NCBI GenBank assembly: GCA_948567375.1
Contig: OX419757.1
Coordinates: 27,094,001 to 27,158,000 of the forward strand
Length of the DNA stretch: 64,000 nucleotides
Source: Lunularia cruciata
Lineage: Eukaryota > Streptophyta > Marchantiopsida > Lunulariales > Lunulariaceae
Direction of reading: 5' to 3'
In this document: positions 53,305-63,980 of the stretch, piece after piece
How positions within the stretch are numbered: position 1 is the stretch's first letter
Layout: every line of letters starts with the position of its first letter
Notes under the pieces: generated by a model
Database searches by the model: none
The model's input: the letters and a program-made list of their open reading frames with translations, nothing else
Told to the model about the DNA's origin: nothing
Position numbers and translations under genes: made by a program

Positions 53305-54790
53305 GCAAGTACGTCTTCCACTCTTATGATAGTTACAGAGGATACTTGGGAGCCAGATCTTGGACCCAAGCTTACTAGAGAGGAAAGATGGAGGGTTTGG
53401 AGGTTCTTGAGGAGCCACACGATTTTTTTTGCCTTCAATATGAAGGATTTGGGTGCTCTAAGAAACTTGGTATACAAATTGAGTTGACTAGTGATACACC
53501 AATTTTCCAACGTCCTTATCAATATAGTGATATAGAGAGGACATTGATTTAGTGTCGGAGTAATGACCTTTTTGAGGCTGGTTTGGTAGAGATCTCACAT
53601 GGAGATTATGCATCAACAAAAATGATGCCAGTCAAGAAGGATATGGATGGCAACAACACAGATAGGCAGATGTGTGGAGATTACCGTCCTATCAACCGAT
53701 AGACCAAGGCTAATTGGTATCTCATGCCTACACCAGAGGAGATTTTTGATACAATAGGGTATGCAAAGGTCTTCAGTACTTTGGATCTTTGAGCGGGATA
53801 GCATCAATTGCCGATCAAGGAGGAGGATAAGTTCAAGATAGCATTTTGGACTATTGATCCTCATGATAAGGATGTGTTATATTAGTGGAGGTTCTTATCA
53901 TTTGGGTTAAAGAATGTTCCTATTGAGTTCCAAAGGGTCATGGATAGGATCCTAGCTGGATTGGATTTTGCTTGGTACTACATTGATGACATTTTGGTCT
54001 ATAGCACTAATGTGGGGAGCACGAGAGACAGTTGTTGGAGTTGTTTGGGAGGTTGAGATCTCATGGACTCAAATTACATCTTGGGAAGTGTAGGTTCTTC
54101 CATGAGCAGGTTGAGTATTTGGGTCACACTATCTACCCCGAAGGACTTAGTGTTCAGCAGACCAAGGTGGAGGCCATTGCACATATTTCTTGACCTACGG
54201 ATGTGAGCGGAGTGCGAGCATTTCTTGGGTTGGCAAACTTCTATTGCCATTATGTTAGAGGATTTAGTGCCATTGCCAAGGCCTTGACGAAGCTGACCAA
54301 GCTTACACATGAGTGGTGTTGGGGAGATGAGCAAGAGCAAGCTTTTGTAGAGCTCAAGGAGAGGTTGACATCTGCTCTTATTTTGAGGAGACCAATCAGA
54401 GGACCACCATTTCAGGTTCATACTAATTGGAGTATGTTGGGGCTTGGAGCGGTGCTTACCCAGCATGATGATGAGGGGAAGGAGTTTGTGGTGGCCTATG
54501 CTAGTCAGTTCAACAGTTCAATGAGAGTATAGTTCATATGAGAGAGAGTGCTTGGTAGTAGTTTGGGCAATAGCACATTTATGATATTGCCTATTTGGTA
54601 ACCCTTTCACTCTCATCACTGATCATCAGCCGCTGAAGTGGTTGATGGAGTCTGACAAGCTTTCAGGGAAGCTTGCACAATGGGCTTGATTTTACAAGAG
54701 TATGATTTCATGGTTGTTCACAAACCTAGAGTGGCAAACCGTGATGCATATGGGTTGAGTAGAAACCCATGTCCTAGCCTGCATGATCAG
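53305..54790 (+). pseudogene. pol: M2 reverse transcriptase and RNase H
   Basis: Same protein as in M1: PVKKDMDGNNTD, CGDYRPINR, FGLKNVPIEFQRVMD, YIDDILVYS (YIDD 53979-53990, intact), FLGLANFYCHYVRGF, RNase H GLGAVLTQHDDEGKEFVVA and IITDHQPLKWL-like wording near 54620, ending at the GLSRNPC motif. Stops and at least four frameshifts (near 53460, 54020, 54525 and 54690). Confidence 0.9.
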
Positions 54791-56020
54791 ATTGGAGCAT
54801 GTTGGCATGGTGAGATAGATGAGGAGATGGTGCTAGGTTGGCATGCATCTGCCTTTCTTTGTATATTTTTTGAGGCTTTGGTGGTATCTCTCTTAGTGCA
54901 TACAGGAGGAGTTATTGAGGTCACAGATCTAGATAGTGAAGATATTGGTTCAACTTAGCAAGACATTCATGATGATGTCTTAATGATGGACTATCTCCGC
55001 ATTGGTGTTGTGGGTGGCACAATTGGGGCCAAGGAGAGAGACCGTGTTCTTTAGTAAGCCAAACATTTCTGATTGGAGAGAAAACACCTTTTGTGTGTAT
55101 GGGAGGATGGTAGAGTGTGAGTAGTACCACTTCCATCTCAAAGACCACAGTTGGTCCGTCATGCTCATGAGGAGCTAGGACATTTTGGAGTAAAGCGTAC
55201 CTATAGCTTACTCCAAAGTCATTATTGGTGGTGCCATGTGCGGACTAAGGTATAGCAATTTGTTGCAAGATGTGTGGTTTGTGACCAAGTTAGAGCATCA
55301 TTCAATGCTCCTACGCCACAATTACACCCATTACCTATCATGGGATTGGGTTACCATTGGAGTTTGGACTTTGCTGGACCTTTACCATTGATTGTGAGAC
55401 AACATTGGTATGTCTTGGTGATGGTGGAGCACATCTCCAAGTGGATTGAGTTGGTGGCACGGGTCCTGAGAAGTCTAGTGAAGGGATAACTTACTCATTC
55501 CTAGATCGAGTTCTTAGTCATTTTGGTGCACCAGCTAAGGTTTTGATTGATCAGGGTACAAAGTTCTTGGGAGAGTTTCAGGTCTTGTGTGAGAAGGCTT
55601 TGATTGATCATTGTACTACATCCCGAGATCACCCTAAGGTAGATGGCTTAGCAGAGAGAGTGGTTCAGATGGTGAAGAGAGGATTGCAAAAGTATGGTTT
55701 GCAAAGAGGCCACTTGGGAGATTGGGATCTCCAATTACCTTGGTTGGCCATGGGCTATCAATTCAGCCGGCAAGCCTCCTTAGCATCCTTCTCTCCTTAC
55801 TTCTTGCTCTATGGACAAGATCCAGATTTACCTGTAGCCATTGGTAGAGATGTTATTGTAGTTTTGGACTTGGATGACCCAAATGTATGGATGAGAACAT
55901 GTTCTCAGCGGGTAGAGATCTTTTGGAGAGTGATGCCGATGGCCTTTGAGAACTTGCCAATTGCTCAGCATAGAGATACTTTACGCTATGCTACCATTTG
56001 AGGAGGAGCTTATAGAACCT
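54791..56020 (+). pseudogene. M2 integrase
   Basis: Zinc region HEELGHFGVKRTY (about 55165) and ARCVVCDQ (about 55270). Catalytic core with Asp in SLDFAGPLPL (about 55365), Asp in LIDQGTKFLG (about 55548) and Glu in AERVVQ (about 55653). LPWLAMGYQFSRQASLASF and FSPYFLLYGQDPDLPVA follow. A frameshift at 55480-55495 lies between the first and second catalytic residues. A stop at 56000 precedes the tail. Confidence 0.9.
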
Positions 56021-56409
56021 CAATCCGTTGATTTCATCCAAGAGACTATGTATATCTACAGCAAATAGCACCGGCAACACTTGATGTTTCGACAAGCTGC
56101 ACCATCTTGAGAGTGCATGAGGTTTTTCCATCTAGAGTCCTTGTGTTAGAAGGATGTGATGGTGTTGTTTGGAAGGATCATGTACGCAATTGTGCACCAT
56201 GCTACCTCCTAAACATTGATGGTACTATGGACCCAAGCTTGGCACTTGTACGTGTAGGCGTGAGGTGTATGTTATGTGGCTCTTCTGGTGGAGCTGCTAC
56301 TATGTTAGTGTGTGATAGTCATTTAAGAGGATGGCATATGGCATGTATGACTCCTCCCCTCACGGTGGTTCCTCGAGGATAGTGGTTATGTCCTAGATGT
56401 ACTTGACCT
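56021..56409 (+). pseudogene. M2 integrase tail with C-terminal PHD finger
   Basis: A beta-rich integrase tail (RVHEVFPSRVLVLEGCDGVV) leads to a zinc finger at 56266-56400: CMLC, then LVCDSHLRGWHMACMTPPL, then PRG-stop-WLCPRC. Ligand spacing is C-x2-C-x11-C-x2-H-x4-H-x2-C-x14-C-x2-C. This is the PHD pattern (Cys4-His-Cys3) with His at the fourth position. The hallmark Trp before the last Cys pair and the RGWH and PPL wording are present. One TAG (56380-56382) interrupts it. PHD fingers read histone tails; here it could guide integration as chromodomains do in chromoviruses. M1 lost this part and M3 runs off the window. Confidence 0.82.
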
Positions 56410-57234
56410 ATAGCTAGTTCATTCTTTATATGGTATAGATTGCAGACAAGTGACTAAAGATAGGGCTGCACAGCACCTGGCCTCCTGATCTTTGCCCATC
56501 ATAGGGTATACCATATACGTGGAGTAGATGGCTATCTGGAGTTAGAGGGACCTAACCTCCAGCTAGGGAGGCAATTGTGGCACTTTAGAGTTTATGTATA
56601 ACTTATGTGTGAGTTGTGCTTCTATAGTGTATGATGTTGACAACGATGTATGTTGTGTAGTGATGTATATATGCATGATAGTTGTCACACCATTTGTAGT
56701 GTCGTATCTAGATTACTCGTACACTGAAGTTCTTGTGATAGTAGTAAGAGGCATTTTGGCAGTTACTCATAGACTACTTTCCGATGGTCAAATTTCAAGT
56801 TTAGGGTACTGACTTCATGGCGGGGCTCACCATCACTTGCAACATCCGCACCATCGGGTGTGCCATCACCAGGACTGTTGGCATGAGATCAGGTCAAAAT
56901 CAGGGGTATACCTTGGAAGTGCAACTCTAGAGAGCTCACTTCTCTGATGTTGAGCCTTTGAGTTCCTGGCTAGAGTGGACAGAAAGCCGGCAAGCGTGAC
57001 CTGGAGACTCTTAGCTAGAGTGGGTGTGGCTTGACTGTAATCAATGCCCTGTTCTTGGCAAGTTATTAAGGATCAGATCAAGTATTGATCTAAGTTTGAT
57101 TGATTTGAGTTGTAAATGATTTGATTATTGTGGCACTTTAGAGTTTATGTATGACTTATGTGTGAGTTGTGCTTCTATAGTGTATGATGTTGACAACGAT
57201 GTATGTTGTGTAGCAATGTATATACGTATGACAG
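56410..57234 (+). repeat. M2 3' terminal region with two copies of a 108-bp unit
   Basis: Non-coding. The 108-bp unit (ATTGTGGCACTTTAGAGT... to ...GATAG/GACAG) occurs at 56574-56681 and 57126-57234, 552 bp apart. M1 has the same unit at 8214-8321 and a partial one at 7711-7764. Likely part of the LTR. The right end is cut where the truncated A LTR begins. Confidence 0.75.
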
Positions 57235-57811
57235 CTAATACTCCAAGACTCAAGACATTGCTCACTAGAGAACTCAATGAGAGAGAAATAGTTGCAAATG
57301 AAAGGATGATGAGTACTTCCTCACCCCTAGTTTATATACTTGTGAAATAGTTATGCACCAAAGTTACTGGAGTAACTCAAGTTACTAGGCTAAAAGTCTA
57401 GTAAAGTCAAAAAAGTATAAAGGAATATCCATCCACATGGGCATATTCCACTAAGCATATGATCTTATCTTGACCCAACAACTAAGTCAAGGATTCCTTC
57501 ATATGGGCTATCCTTGGACTATAGAAGAATCCAAAACAAAAAGGCTTGTGGCCCAAGAGTTCTCAACTCTTTCCTCAAAGCCAAACACCTAAGAATAATA
57601 CTAAGTCAACACATTAGAATCCAAAATATTGGTGCTCATCTTTTCCATTTCCTCTAAAGTAAGTTCTCCACTACCTTAACTATGACTAAATTTAGCTAAT
57701 GATGACTAATGTAGAACCATCATTTATCTCTATATAAATAATATCTCTCAAGTATTTATAATACTAAGGTAAATATCATAATACCACACACATGCACAAA
57801 TAGGTATTACA
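57235..57811 (-). repeat. Truncated family A LTR (5' LTR of A3)
   Basis: Minus orientation, lacking its first ~115 bp on this strand (CTAATACTCC... to ...GTATTACA). It is followed by TATC, the partner of GATC at 13368-13371, so it closes the A3 insertion. Confidence 0.85.
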
Positions 57812-58575
57812 TATCAAATGTAGGGAGAGTGCCTAGGAGTTATGGAAGCTATCCATATAGAGGAGGTCAACCAACAACTAATTTCAATGATAGAAATTGT
57901 TTTAGTTGTGGAGGAAGAGATCACATCCAAAGGAATTGCCCAAATTCCACTTACCATGGAGGAATGGATGAGGGAGCCAATAGAAGGAAAGAGGGAGGTA
58001 GTGAAACCCAAGTAGTTCCAAATCCAAACAAAGGTAATGCAATAGCATCCATACATGTGGTTAAGAGCAAGTATGAGAAGGGGGAGTGCTCAAACTCCAA
58101 AGGTCTTTAATTTGGAGCTTTTGGCACAAGAAAAGAAGAGACCTCATTTTGTAGAAGATGAACACTCTTCTCAAGAATTTACTCCTAGCAAGGATACTCA
58201 TATGACTACTAGGAGCACTTGCACTAGCACCTCAACAATAAAGACTCCAAGGAAGAAGCTGGGGATGGAGGACTTCTTGATCTCCAAGCAACAATGGAAC
58301 TATAATATGTTGGAGGATGTTTGTAATCACAAGGCTAACATCACAATGGGCCAACTGATTGCTTTGAATCCTACCTTGAGAAGGGAGCTTAGAGGTTGTT
58401 TGGATTTTACAAGGAGCAAGAGGAAGAAGAAAGCAAAAGCTCTAATATCAATTCAAGTGGTGGATGCCAAACCAGCACCATGGGAGGCTTGTGAATATAT
58501 CTCCAAGATTGATGTGCAAGTAAATGGTCACAACATCAAGGATGCACTTGTTGATGGAGGATCTGTGTAATACCA
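57812..58575 (+). pseudogene. gag: A0 gag (right fragment) and start of protease
   Basis: It continues the gag broken at 13371. Zinc knuckle CFSCGGRDHIQRNC (about 57898-57940), basic C-terminus, KKLGMEDFLISKQQWNYNML, and the protease start NGHNIKDALVDGG ending near 58562. One frameshift at about 58050-58110. The rest of the protease is replaced by unrelated repeats. Confidence 0.85.
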
Positions 58576-58930
58576 TGAGCTAGCCATATAATCTCAATAT
58601 AAAATTTGGTTTGGTAATATCTAGAATGATGTTACACATGATGGGAAAAATAGATCAGATAGAAATTTCACCAAAAGTGTACTTTTACTAATAGGGCAAA
58701 AACCAAAATAGACTTGAAAACCTTAGAACCAATAGCTAGATATATAATTTAAAGGTGAGAATTGGTTTGGTAACATCTGGAAGGATGTTACACATGATGG
58801 ACTAAATAGATCAAAAAGAAGTGTCACCAAAAGGGGACTTCCACTAATAGAGTAGGAATCAAAATATGTCTGAAACCTTTGAAGGCAATTTTGGAGGCCT
58901 AAACGGATGAATTAGGCCTCCAAATGTGCA
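58576..58930 (+). repeat. Unrelated repeat fragment replacing A0 protease
   Basis: Two imperfect ~154-bp direct copies (58577-58730 and 58731-58884; shared core GATGTTACACATGATGG), followed by a perfect 13-bp hairpin with arms TTTGGAGGCCTAA (58890-58902) and TTAGGCCTCCAAA (58912-58924) and a 9-nt loop. 58889-58915 matches 11262-11288 in reverse with one mismatch. Its origin is unknown. Confidence 0.75.
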
Positions 58931-60466
58931 CATTTGGGCCATCAAACCATAGAGTCATAGTTCTTATGACCAAACCACCAATACTTCACATTCAAATACT
59001 CCATTTTTTGATTATTGGGAATTAGATTCAGAAGAAGGAGCTTTAGGTATGGACACAAGCATGGACAAGAAGACTTCCACTAAGGAAGATGAATTTGAAT
59101 TTGATTCAGATGTGTATCCCTTGTGTGTTATGGATTTTGCACCTAAGCCAAAGGTTTTGAAAGACCCAAATAAATCACCATTGACACTTGAGGAGATAGA
59201 GAGGAGATTTTCTACCCTCAAGTATGGTCCAAATGTTACGTAGGAGGAGAAGGTGAGATTTGAGGAGATTTTCTACAAGTTCATCCATGTGTTTACTTTT
59301 AGTTACAAGGATCTAAAGGAAGTCACCTTTAAGGAACACAAGATAGAAGTGGAGTCACATGCAAAACCAGTCCACCAAAAGCAATATTGCATGAGCTCAC
59401 CAATATCTTTGGTTGTGAAGGAGGAGATTGATAAGCTCAAGGAGGCTCAATTTATCTTTGAGGTGGAGAATTCAAAATGGGTGTCCCTAATTTTGATTGT
59501 GAAGAGAAAGAATGGCAAGCTTTGGGTATATATGGATTACAAGAAGCTCAATGTTGTTACTTAGAAGGACTATTACTCTTTGCCATTCATGATGAGATCT
59601 TGGAGGAGGTTGCATGTCATGAGAGGTACAGTTTTGGAGATGGTTATAGTGGATATAACTAAATCAATATTGCACCAAAGCATCAACAACTCACCACATT
59701 CACCACACCTTGGGGGACGTATGCTTTCAAGGTCATGCCTTTTGGGCTTTGAAATGCTCCAACCACATTCCAATGGTTTATGAATGAGGTGTTTAAACCT
59801 TTCATTGGGAAATTTTTGAGAGACTTCATTTATGACTTTGTATCTATGGGAGCAAGGAAAAGCATTTTGAGCTCTTGATCAAGGCTTGCAATGCTTGGAT
59901 GAAGCAATGCCTCACTCACCCTTAGAAATGCAATTTTTGTTGTGGAGAAGGTCTACTTTTGGGGCACATCATCTCCAAGGATGGAATAGAAGTTGATCCT
60001 AAGAACATGAGGAAAATCTCAAATCTTCCATTCCCTCCAAGCTTGACAAAGTTATGCCAATTCATGGGGATGGTTGGGTATTATAAGAGGTTCATCTTTT
60101 CATTTTCCAACAAGGCTTATGCATTGGCCATCTGTATGAAGAAGGGTGTAGAATACATGGTGATCTTGGAGGACAAGGAGGCTCTCAAAGCTTTTGAGGA
60201 GCTCAAGTAATCCCTTGTTGTAGCTCCAATTCTTGCTAAACCTGATTGGAATAAGGCTTTTATCCTCTACATTGATGGTTCCAATGTAGCTATTAGATGC
60301 ACTCATAGTCAATTAAACCAAGATAGACATGATCATCCAATAGCTTATGCTAGTAGGAAAGTGGTTTCAGTAAAAAGAACTACTCAATCATAGAGAGAGA
60401 AGGGTCGGTAGTGATCTTTGGTCTCAAGAAGTCTAAACACTACTTGATTGGAGGGAGCAATGGTTT
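58931..60466 (+). pseudogene. pol: A0 reverse transcriptase and RNase H (very decayed)
   Basis: Family A polymerase text from the acidic linker (58980-59100) through KLNVVT at about 59545, FVEHFE-type stretches, FIFSFSNKAYALAICMKKG (about 60095) and RNase H up to KKSKHYLIGG at about 60450. It has many stops and indels, more than in A2-A4, which fits its being the oldest A element. It ends abruptly against an LTR scrap. Confidence 0.85.
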
Positions 60467-60575
60467 GAGCCTTGGAGGAGTATGATAGAGTTGGGGCTCT
60501 TTGCTTTCTTAGTCCATGGTGCACTACCTTAAGCCATTAGAGGTTCATCTTGAGTGAGAGATAGGCCGGCTTATA
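60467..60575 (+). repeat. Family A LTR scrap
   Basis: The last ~109 bp of an A LTR (AGCCTTGGAGGAG... to GGCTTATA) fused to A0 RNase H on the left and to M3 on the right. It marks a deletion junction. Confidence 0.85.
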
Positions 60576-61100
60576 GTACACAAGTTGTAGCAAGTACACA
60601 TTAGGTCCATTCTTGGATAGGGCTTCTATGTTGTTGGGTGCATGCATGATACCATGTTGTTGGGTGCAGCTAGAGTGAGATCATGATCTCATTTTCTTCA
60701 TCTTTAGTGGATGAACTTCTTACCTAAAGAGGTTCTACAACATGCTTGTGATGGGATTTAGCAACTAGACCAACTTATTGTTGATGATATTTTGGGTTTT
60801 GGATGCCAATCTTAGATGGTGGTAGTGGTTGATAGGTCATCTATGGCAATGGTGAACCTTGTTGGATAGCCTAGAGCCACTTTACATACACTTAAGAGTT
60901 TCCTAGGCTCTCCCATCCCTTTTGAGAAGGAGGTTTTGGACTTATTTACAACTCATAGTTATACTACTTGGTGGAGCCCATTACCAATGAAAAGGAGAAG
61001 GTGATGGGTTTTCATACTAATATTTTCATCACTACAACAATATCACAGGCATCCAAGGATGTGGTGTTAGGTCAAGCTATGGACTTGGACTATTTTAATG
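60576..61100 (+). pseudogene. M3 methyltransferase, C-terminal part
   Basis: Motif VIII is recognisable at 60657-60712 (LGAARVRS with a stop, then HFLHL), preceded by a small duplication of ATGTTGTTGGGTGCA. Then come VDDIL, VVVDRSSMAMVNLVG, PRATLHTLKSFLGS and LVEPITNEKEKVMGF-like motif IX (about 60970-61005). Where M1 and M2 share TAG (4395; 52588), M3 has CAA (60738), showing a glutamine in the ancestor. A TGA at 60923 is shared by all three copies. Confidence 0.8.
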
Positions 61101-61392
61101 TGTAGGATGCACTTGAGAGGCATCACCACTCTAATACTTGTGAGCTCTATGCCTATCAAGGCAATTCAAGCACATGTTAGAGGTGATGGACTGAGTGGAC
61201 ATAGTATTATTAGGACACAATTAGTGGCTACTAGTGAGAGTGGTCTACTTGGGGTCCATCTAAGTGATCTACTTAGGTTACACCTTTGGTCTACTTGGGA
61301 TGCAGCTAGAGGACATATGGAGCTTGCAACTCAAATGGAGTTTTCTACATTGTGGTTTGGGGCATGACATTATTGCTCCCAAGGGACTAGTG

Positions 61393-61401
61393 TAGTAGTC
61401 A
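61393..61401 (+). promoter_or_regulatory. Conserved TAG (TAG TAG TCA) between methyltransferase linker and RT, M3
   Basis: Same position as in M1 and M2. The second TAG equals CAG in the others, one C-to-T change. Confidence 0.45.
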
Positions 61402-62830
61402 ATCAATGCATTTCCCACTTTTACATCCCTTATAGAAGATACTGGGGAGCCAAACATTGGACCCAAGCTTACAAGAGGAGAAAGACATAGAGTTTGGAGG
61501 CCCTTGAGGAACCACACAAGTTGGTTTACCTTTAGTATGAAGGATTTGGGTGCTCTAAAAGGACTTGGTATTTGGATTGAGTTGACTAGTGATACACCAA
61601 TTTTTTGATGTCCCTATAGTTATAATGACATGGAAAGTCCATTGATTCAAAGCTAGATTAGAGATCTTTTTGATGCTAGTTTGGTACAAATTTTATATGG
61701 AGAGTATGCTTTAGCTATATTGATGCCAACCAAGAAAGATATGCATGGTAACTACACAAATAGGCAAATTTGTGGCGATTACCTTCCTTTTAATTGATAA
61801 ACTAGGGCTGATTAGTATATCATGCCTACTCTAGAGGAGATCTTTGATGCAATTGAGCATACAAAGGTCTTTAGTACTTTGGATCTTTGAGTAAGATATC
61901 ATCAATTGTGAATCATGGAGGAGAACAAGTCCAAGATAAAATTTTGAGTTGTGGATCCTCGCAATAAGGATATATTATATCAGTGGAGGTTCTTACCATT
62001 TGGGTTAAGGAACACTCTTGCTGAGTTCCAAAGGTCCATGGATGGGTTCCTTGCATGTTTAGATTTTCCTTGGTGCTATATTGATGACATTTTGGTCGAT
62101 AGCACTATTGTGGAGGAGCATGAGAGCCATTTACTGGAAGTATTTGAGAGGTTGAGATCTCATGGACTCAAATTATATCCTAAGAAATGTAGATTCTTTC
62201 ACAAGCAGGTTGAGTAATTGGGTCACACTATCTACCTTGGAAAACTTGGTGTTCAATAGACCAAGGTGGAGGCTATTTCATATACTCCTTGGCCTACAAT
62301 GTGAGCAGAGTATGAGCATTCCTTAGGTTGGAAAACTTCTACCACTGATATGTTAGAGGATTTAGTGCCATTGCCAAGGCCTTGGCAAAGTTGACCAAGC
62401 ATACACATGAGTTTTGTTGGGGAGATGAGTAAACAAGAGCTTTCATAGAGCTCAAGGAGAGGTTCACATCTTCCTCTATTCTTAGGAGACCAATCATAGG
62501 ACGATCATTTTAGGTTCATACTGATCTGAGTATGTTGGGGCTTGGAGTAATGCTCACCTAGCAAGAAGGATGAGGGGAAGGAGTTTGTGGTGGCCTATAC
62601 TAGTTGCTCCAAAAATTTAACAAAGGTGAAGTATAGTTCATATGAGGGAGAGTGTTTGTTAATAGTATGGGCAGTCTTACATTTTCAAAGTTACCTATTT
62701 GGTAACCTCTTCACTCTCATAATTGATCATCAACCACTTAAGTGGTTGATGGAGTCGGACAAAATTTTAGGGAAGCTTGCATGATGGGCTTTGATTTTAT
62801 AAGAGTATGATTTCATGGTTATTCATAGAC
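61402..62830 (+). pseudogene. pol: M3 reverse transcriptase and RNase H
   Basis: M-type polymerase with many stops: PTKKDMHGNYTN-like text (about 61730), FGLRNTLAEFQRSMDGF, CYIDDILVDS (about 62075-62100), a first-Asp RNase H region near 62520, KVKYSSYEGECLLIVWAV (about 62625) and LIIDHQPLKWLMESDK (about 62720). It is older than M1 and M2 by stop density. Confidence 0.88.
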
Positions 62831-63289
62831 CATGATGTAAATAGGTTGAGTAGAAACCTATGTCCCAACCAGCAAGATCAGACTCAAGATGTTGGCATGG
62901 TGAGACAAATAAGGAGATGGTGTCGGGTTGGCATGCATCTACCTTTTGATCTCTATTGTTGAGGCCTAGGTGGTATCTCTCTCAACACATACATGAGGAG
63001 TTGTTGAGATCATAGATCGATAGGGTGGAGATATTATTATAGGTCAGTGAGACATTCATAATGATGTCTTAGTGATGGATTATCTTTGCACTAATGTTGC
63101 GGGTGAGACAATTGGTGCCAAGAAGAGAGACCATGTTCTTCAGCAAGACATGTGGTTTAGATTGGGAGGCAAACACTTTCTTTGTGTATGATATGATAGT
63201 AGAGTGTAAGTAATACCACTTCCATCTTAGAGACCATAGTTGGTACATCATGCTCATGAAGAGCTATGACATTTTGGAGTAAAGTGTAT
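62831..63289 (+). pseudogene. M3 RNase H-integrase linker and integrase zinc-binding region
   Basis: Decayed equivalent of 6560-7015 in M1, ending at the HEELRHSGVKRT region (about 63255), where the solo LTR is inserted. It resumes at 63981 (GTACATATAGCTTACTC). Confidence 0.75.
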
Positions 63290-63980
63290 TGTAACACCCA
63301 TTTGTGTATGTGTGTGTTATTGTGATATTTAGCTTGGTATTACAAGTACTTAAGAGATATTATTTATATAGAGCTAAAGGATGTTTCTATATTAGTCATG
63401 GTTAGCTAAAGTTAGTCATAGCAAAGATAGAGGGGACCTTACTTTAGAGGTAGTAGAAAAGATGAGCACCACTATTTTGGATTTTAGTGTGTTGACTTGG
63501 TATTATTCCTAGGTGTTTGGATTTGAAGAAAGAGTTGAGAACTCTTGGGCCCGCAAGCCTTTTTGTTTTGGATTCTTCTTTAGTCCAAGGATAGCCAATG
63601 TGAAGGAATCCTTGACTTAGTGGTTGGGTCAAGATAAGATCACATGCTTAGGGAATATGCCCATGTGAATGGATATTCCTTTCTACTTTTTGACTTTACT
63701 TGACTTTTAGTCTAGTAACTTGAGTTACTACGGTAATTAGTAACTTTGGTATGTAACTATTTCACAAGTATATAAACAAGGGGTGAGGAAGTACTCATCA
63801 TCCTTTCATTTGCAACTATCTCTCTCTCATTGAGTTCTCTAGTGTGCAATGTCTTGAGTCTTTGAGTGTTAGCCTTGGAGGAGTATGATGGAGTTGGGGT
63901 TCCTTGCCTTCTTAGTCCATGGTGCGCTACCATAATAGCCATCAGAGGTTCATCTTGAGTGAGAGACAGGCCGGCTCATA
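63290..63980 (+). repeat. Solo family A LTR in M3 integrase
   Basis: A complete plus-orientation LTR (TGTAACACCC to GGCTCATA) between GTAT (63286-63289) and GTAC (63981-63984). In M1 the uninterrupted site reads AAGCGTACGTATAGC (7007-7021). A 4-bp target duplication with one change. Confidence 0.93.

Larger units (their letters stand above)
30407..57234 (+). mobile_element. M2: methyltransferase-bearing Ty3/gypsy element with nested insertions
   Basis: M2 sequence is 30407-32136 (5' region and gag start), 39162-39853 (gag end) and 52122-57234 (methyltransferase to 3' end). A4 is inserted in gag, and a C/B3 composite lies between gag and methyltransferase. The protease and methyltransferase motif I are missing, about 2.2 kb relative to M1, so the composite arose with a deletion. 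M2 is the only copy with the integrase tail and PHD finger. I treat the pieces as one element because their order and strand agree. Confidence 0.75.
13372..57811 (-). mobile_element. A3: minus-strand Athila-like element, now a 44-kb nest
   Basis: The left boundary is a minus-orientation A LTR (13372-14063) preceded by GATC. The right boundary is another minus-orientation A LTR (57235-57811) followed by TATC and the continuation of the outer A gag. The element's own internal sequence is 14064-14382, 24034-28754 and 29456-30406, read right to left: extra ORF, gag, protease, reverse transcriptase, RNase H, integrase. The remainder is later insertions: A2, one solo LTR and the M2 complex. Part of the leader and of the 5' LTR was lost at the M2 junctions. 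Confidence 0.8.
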
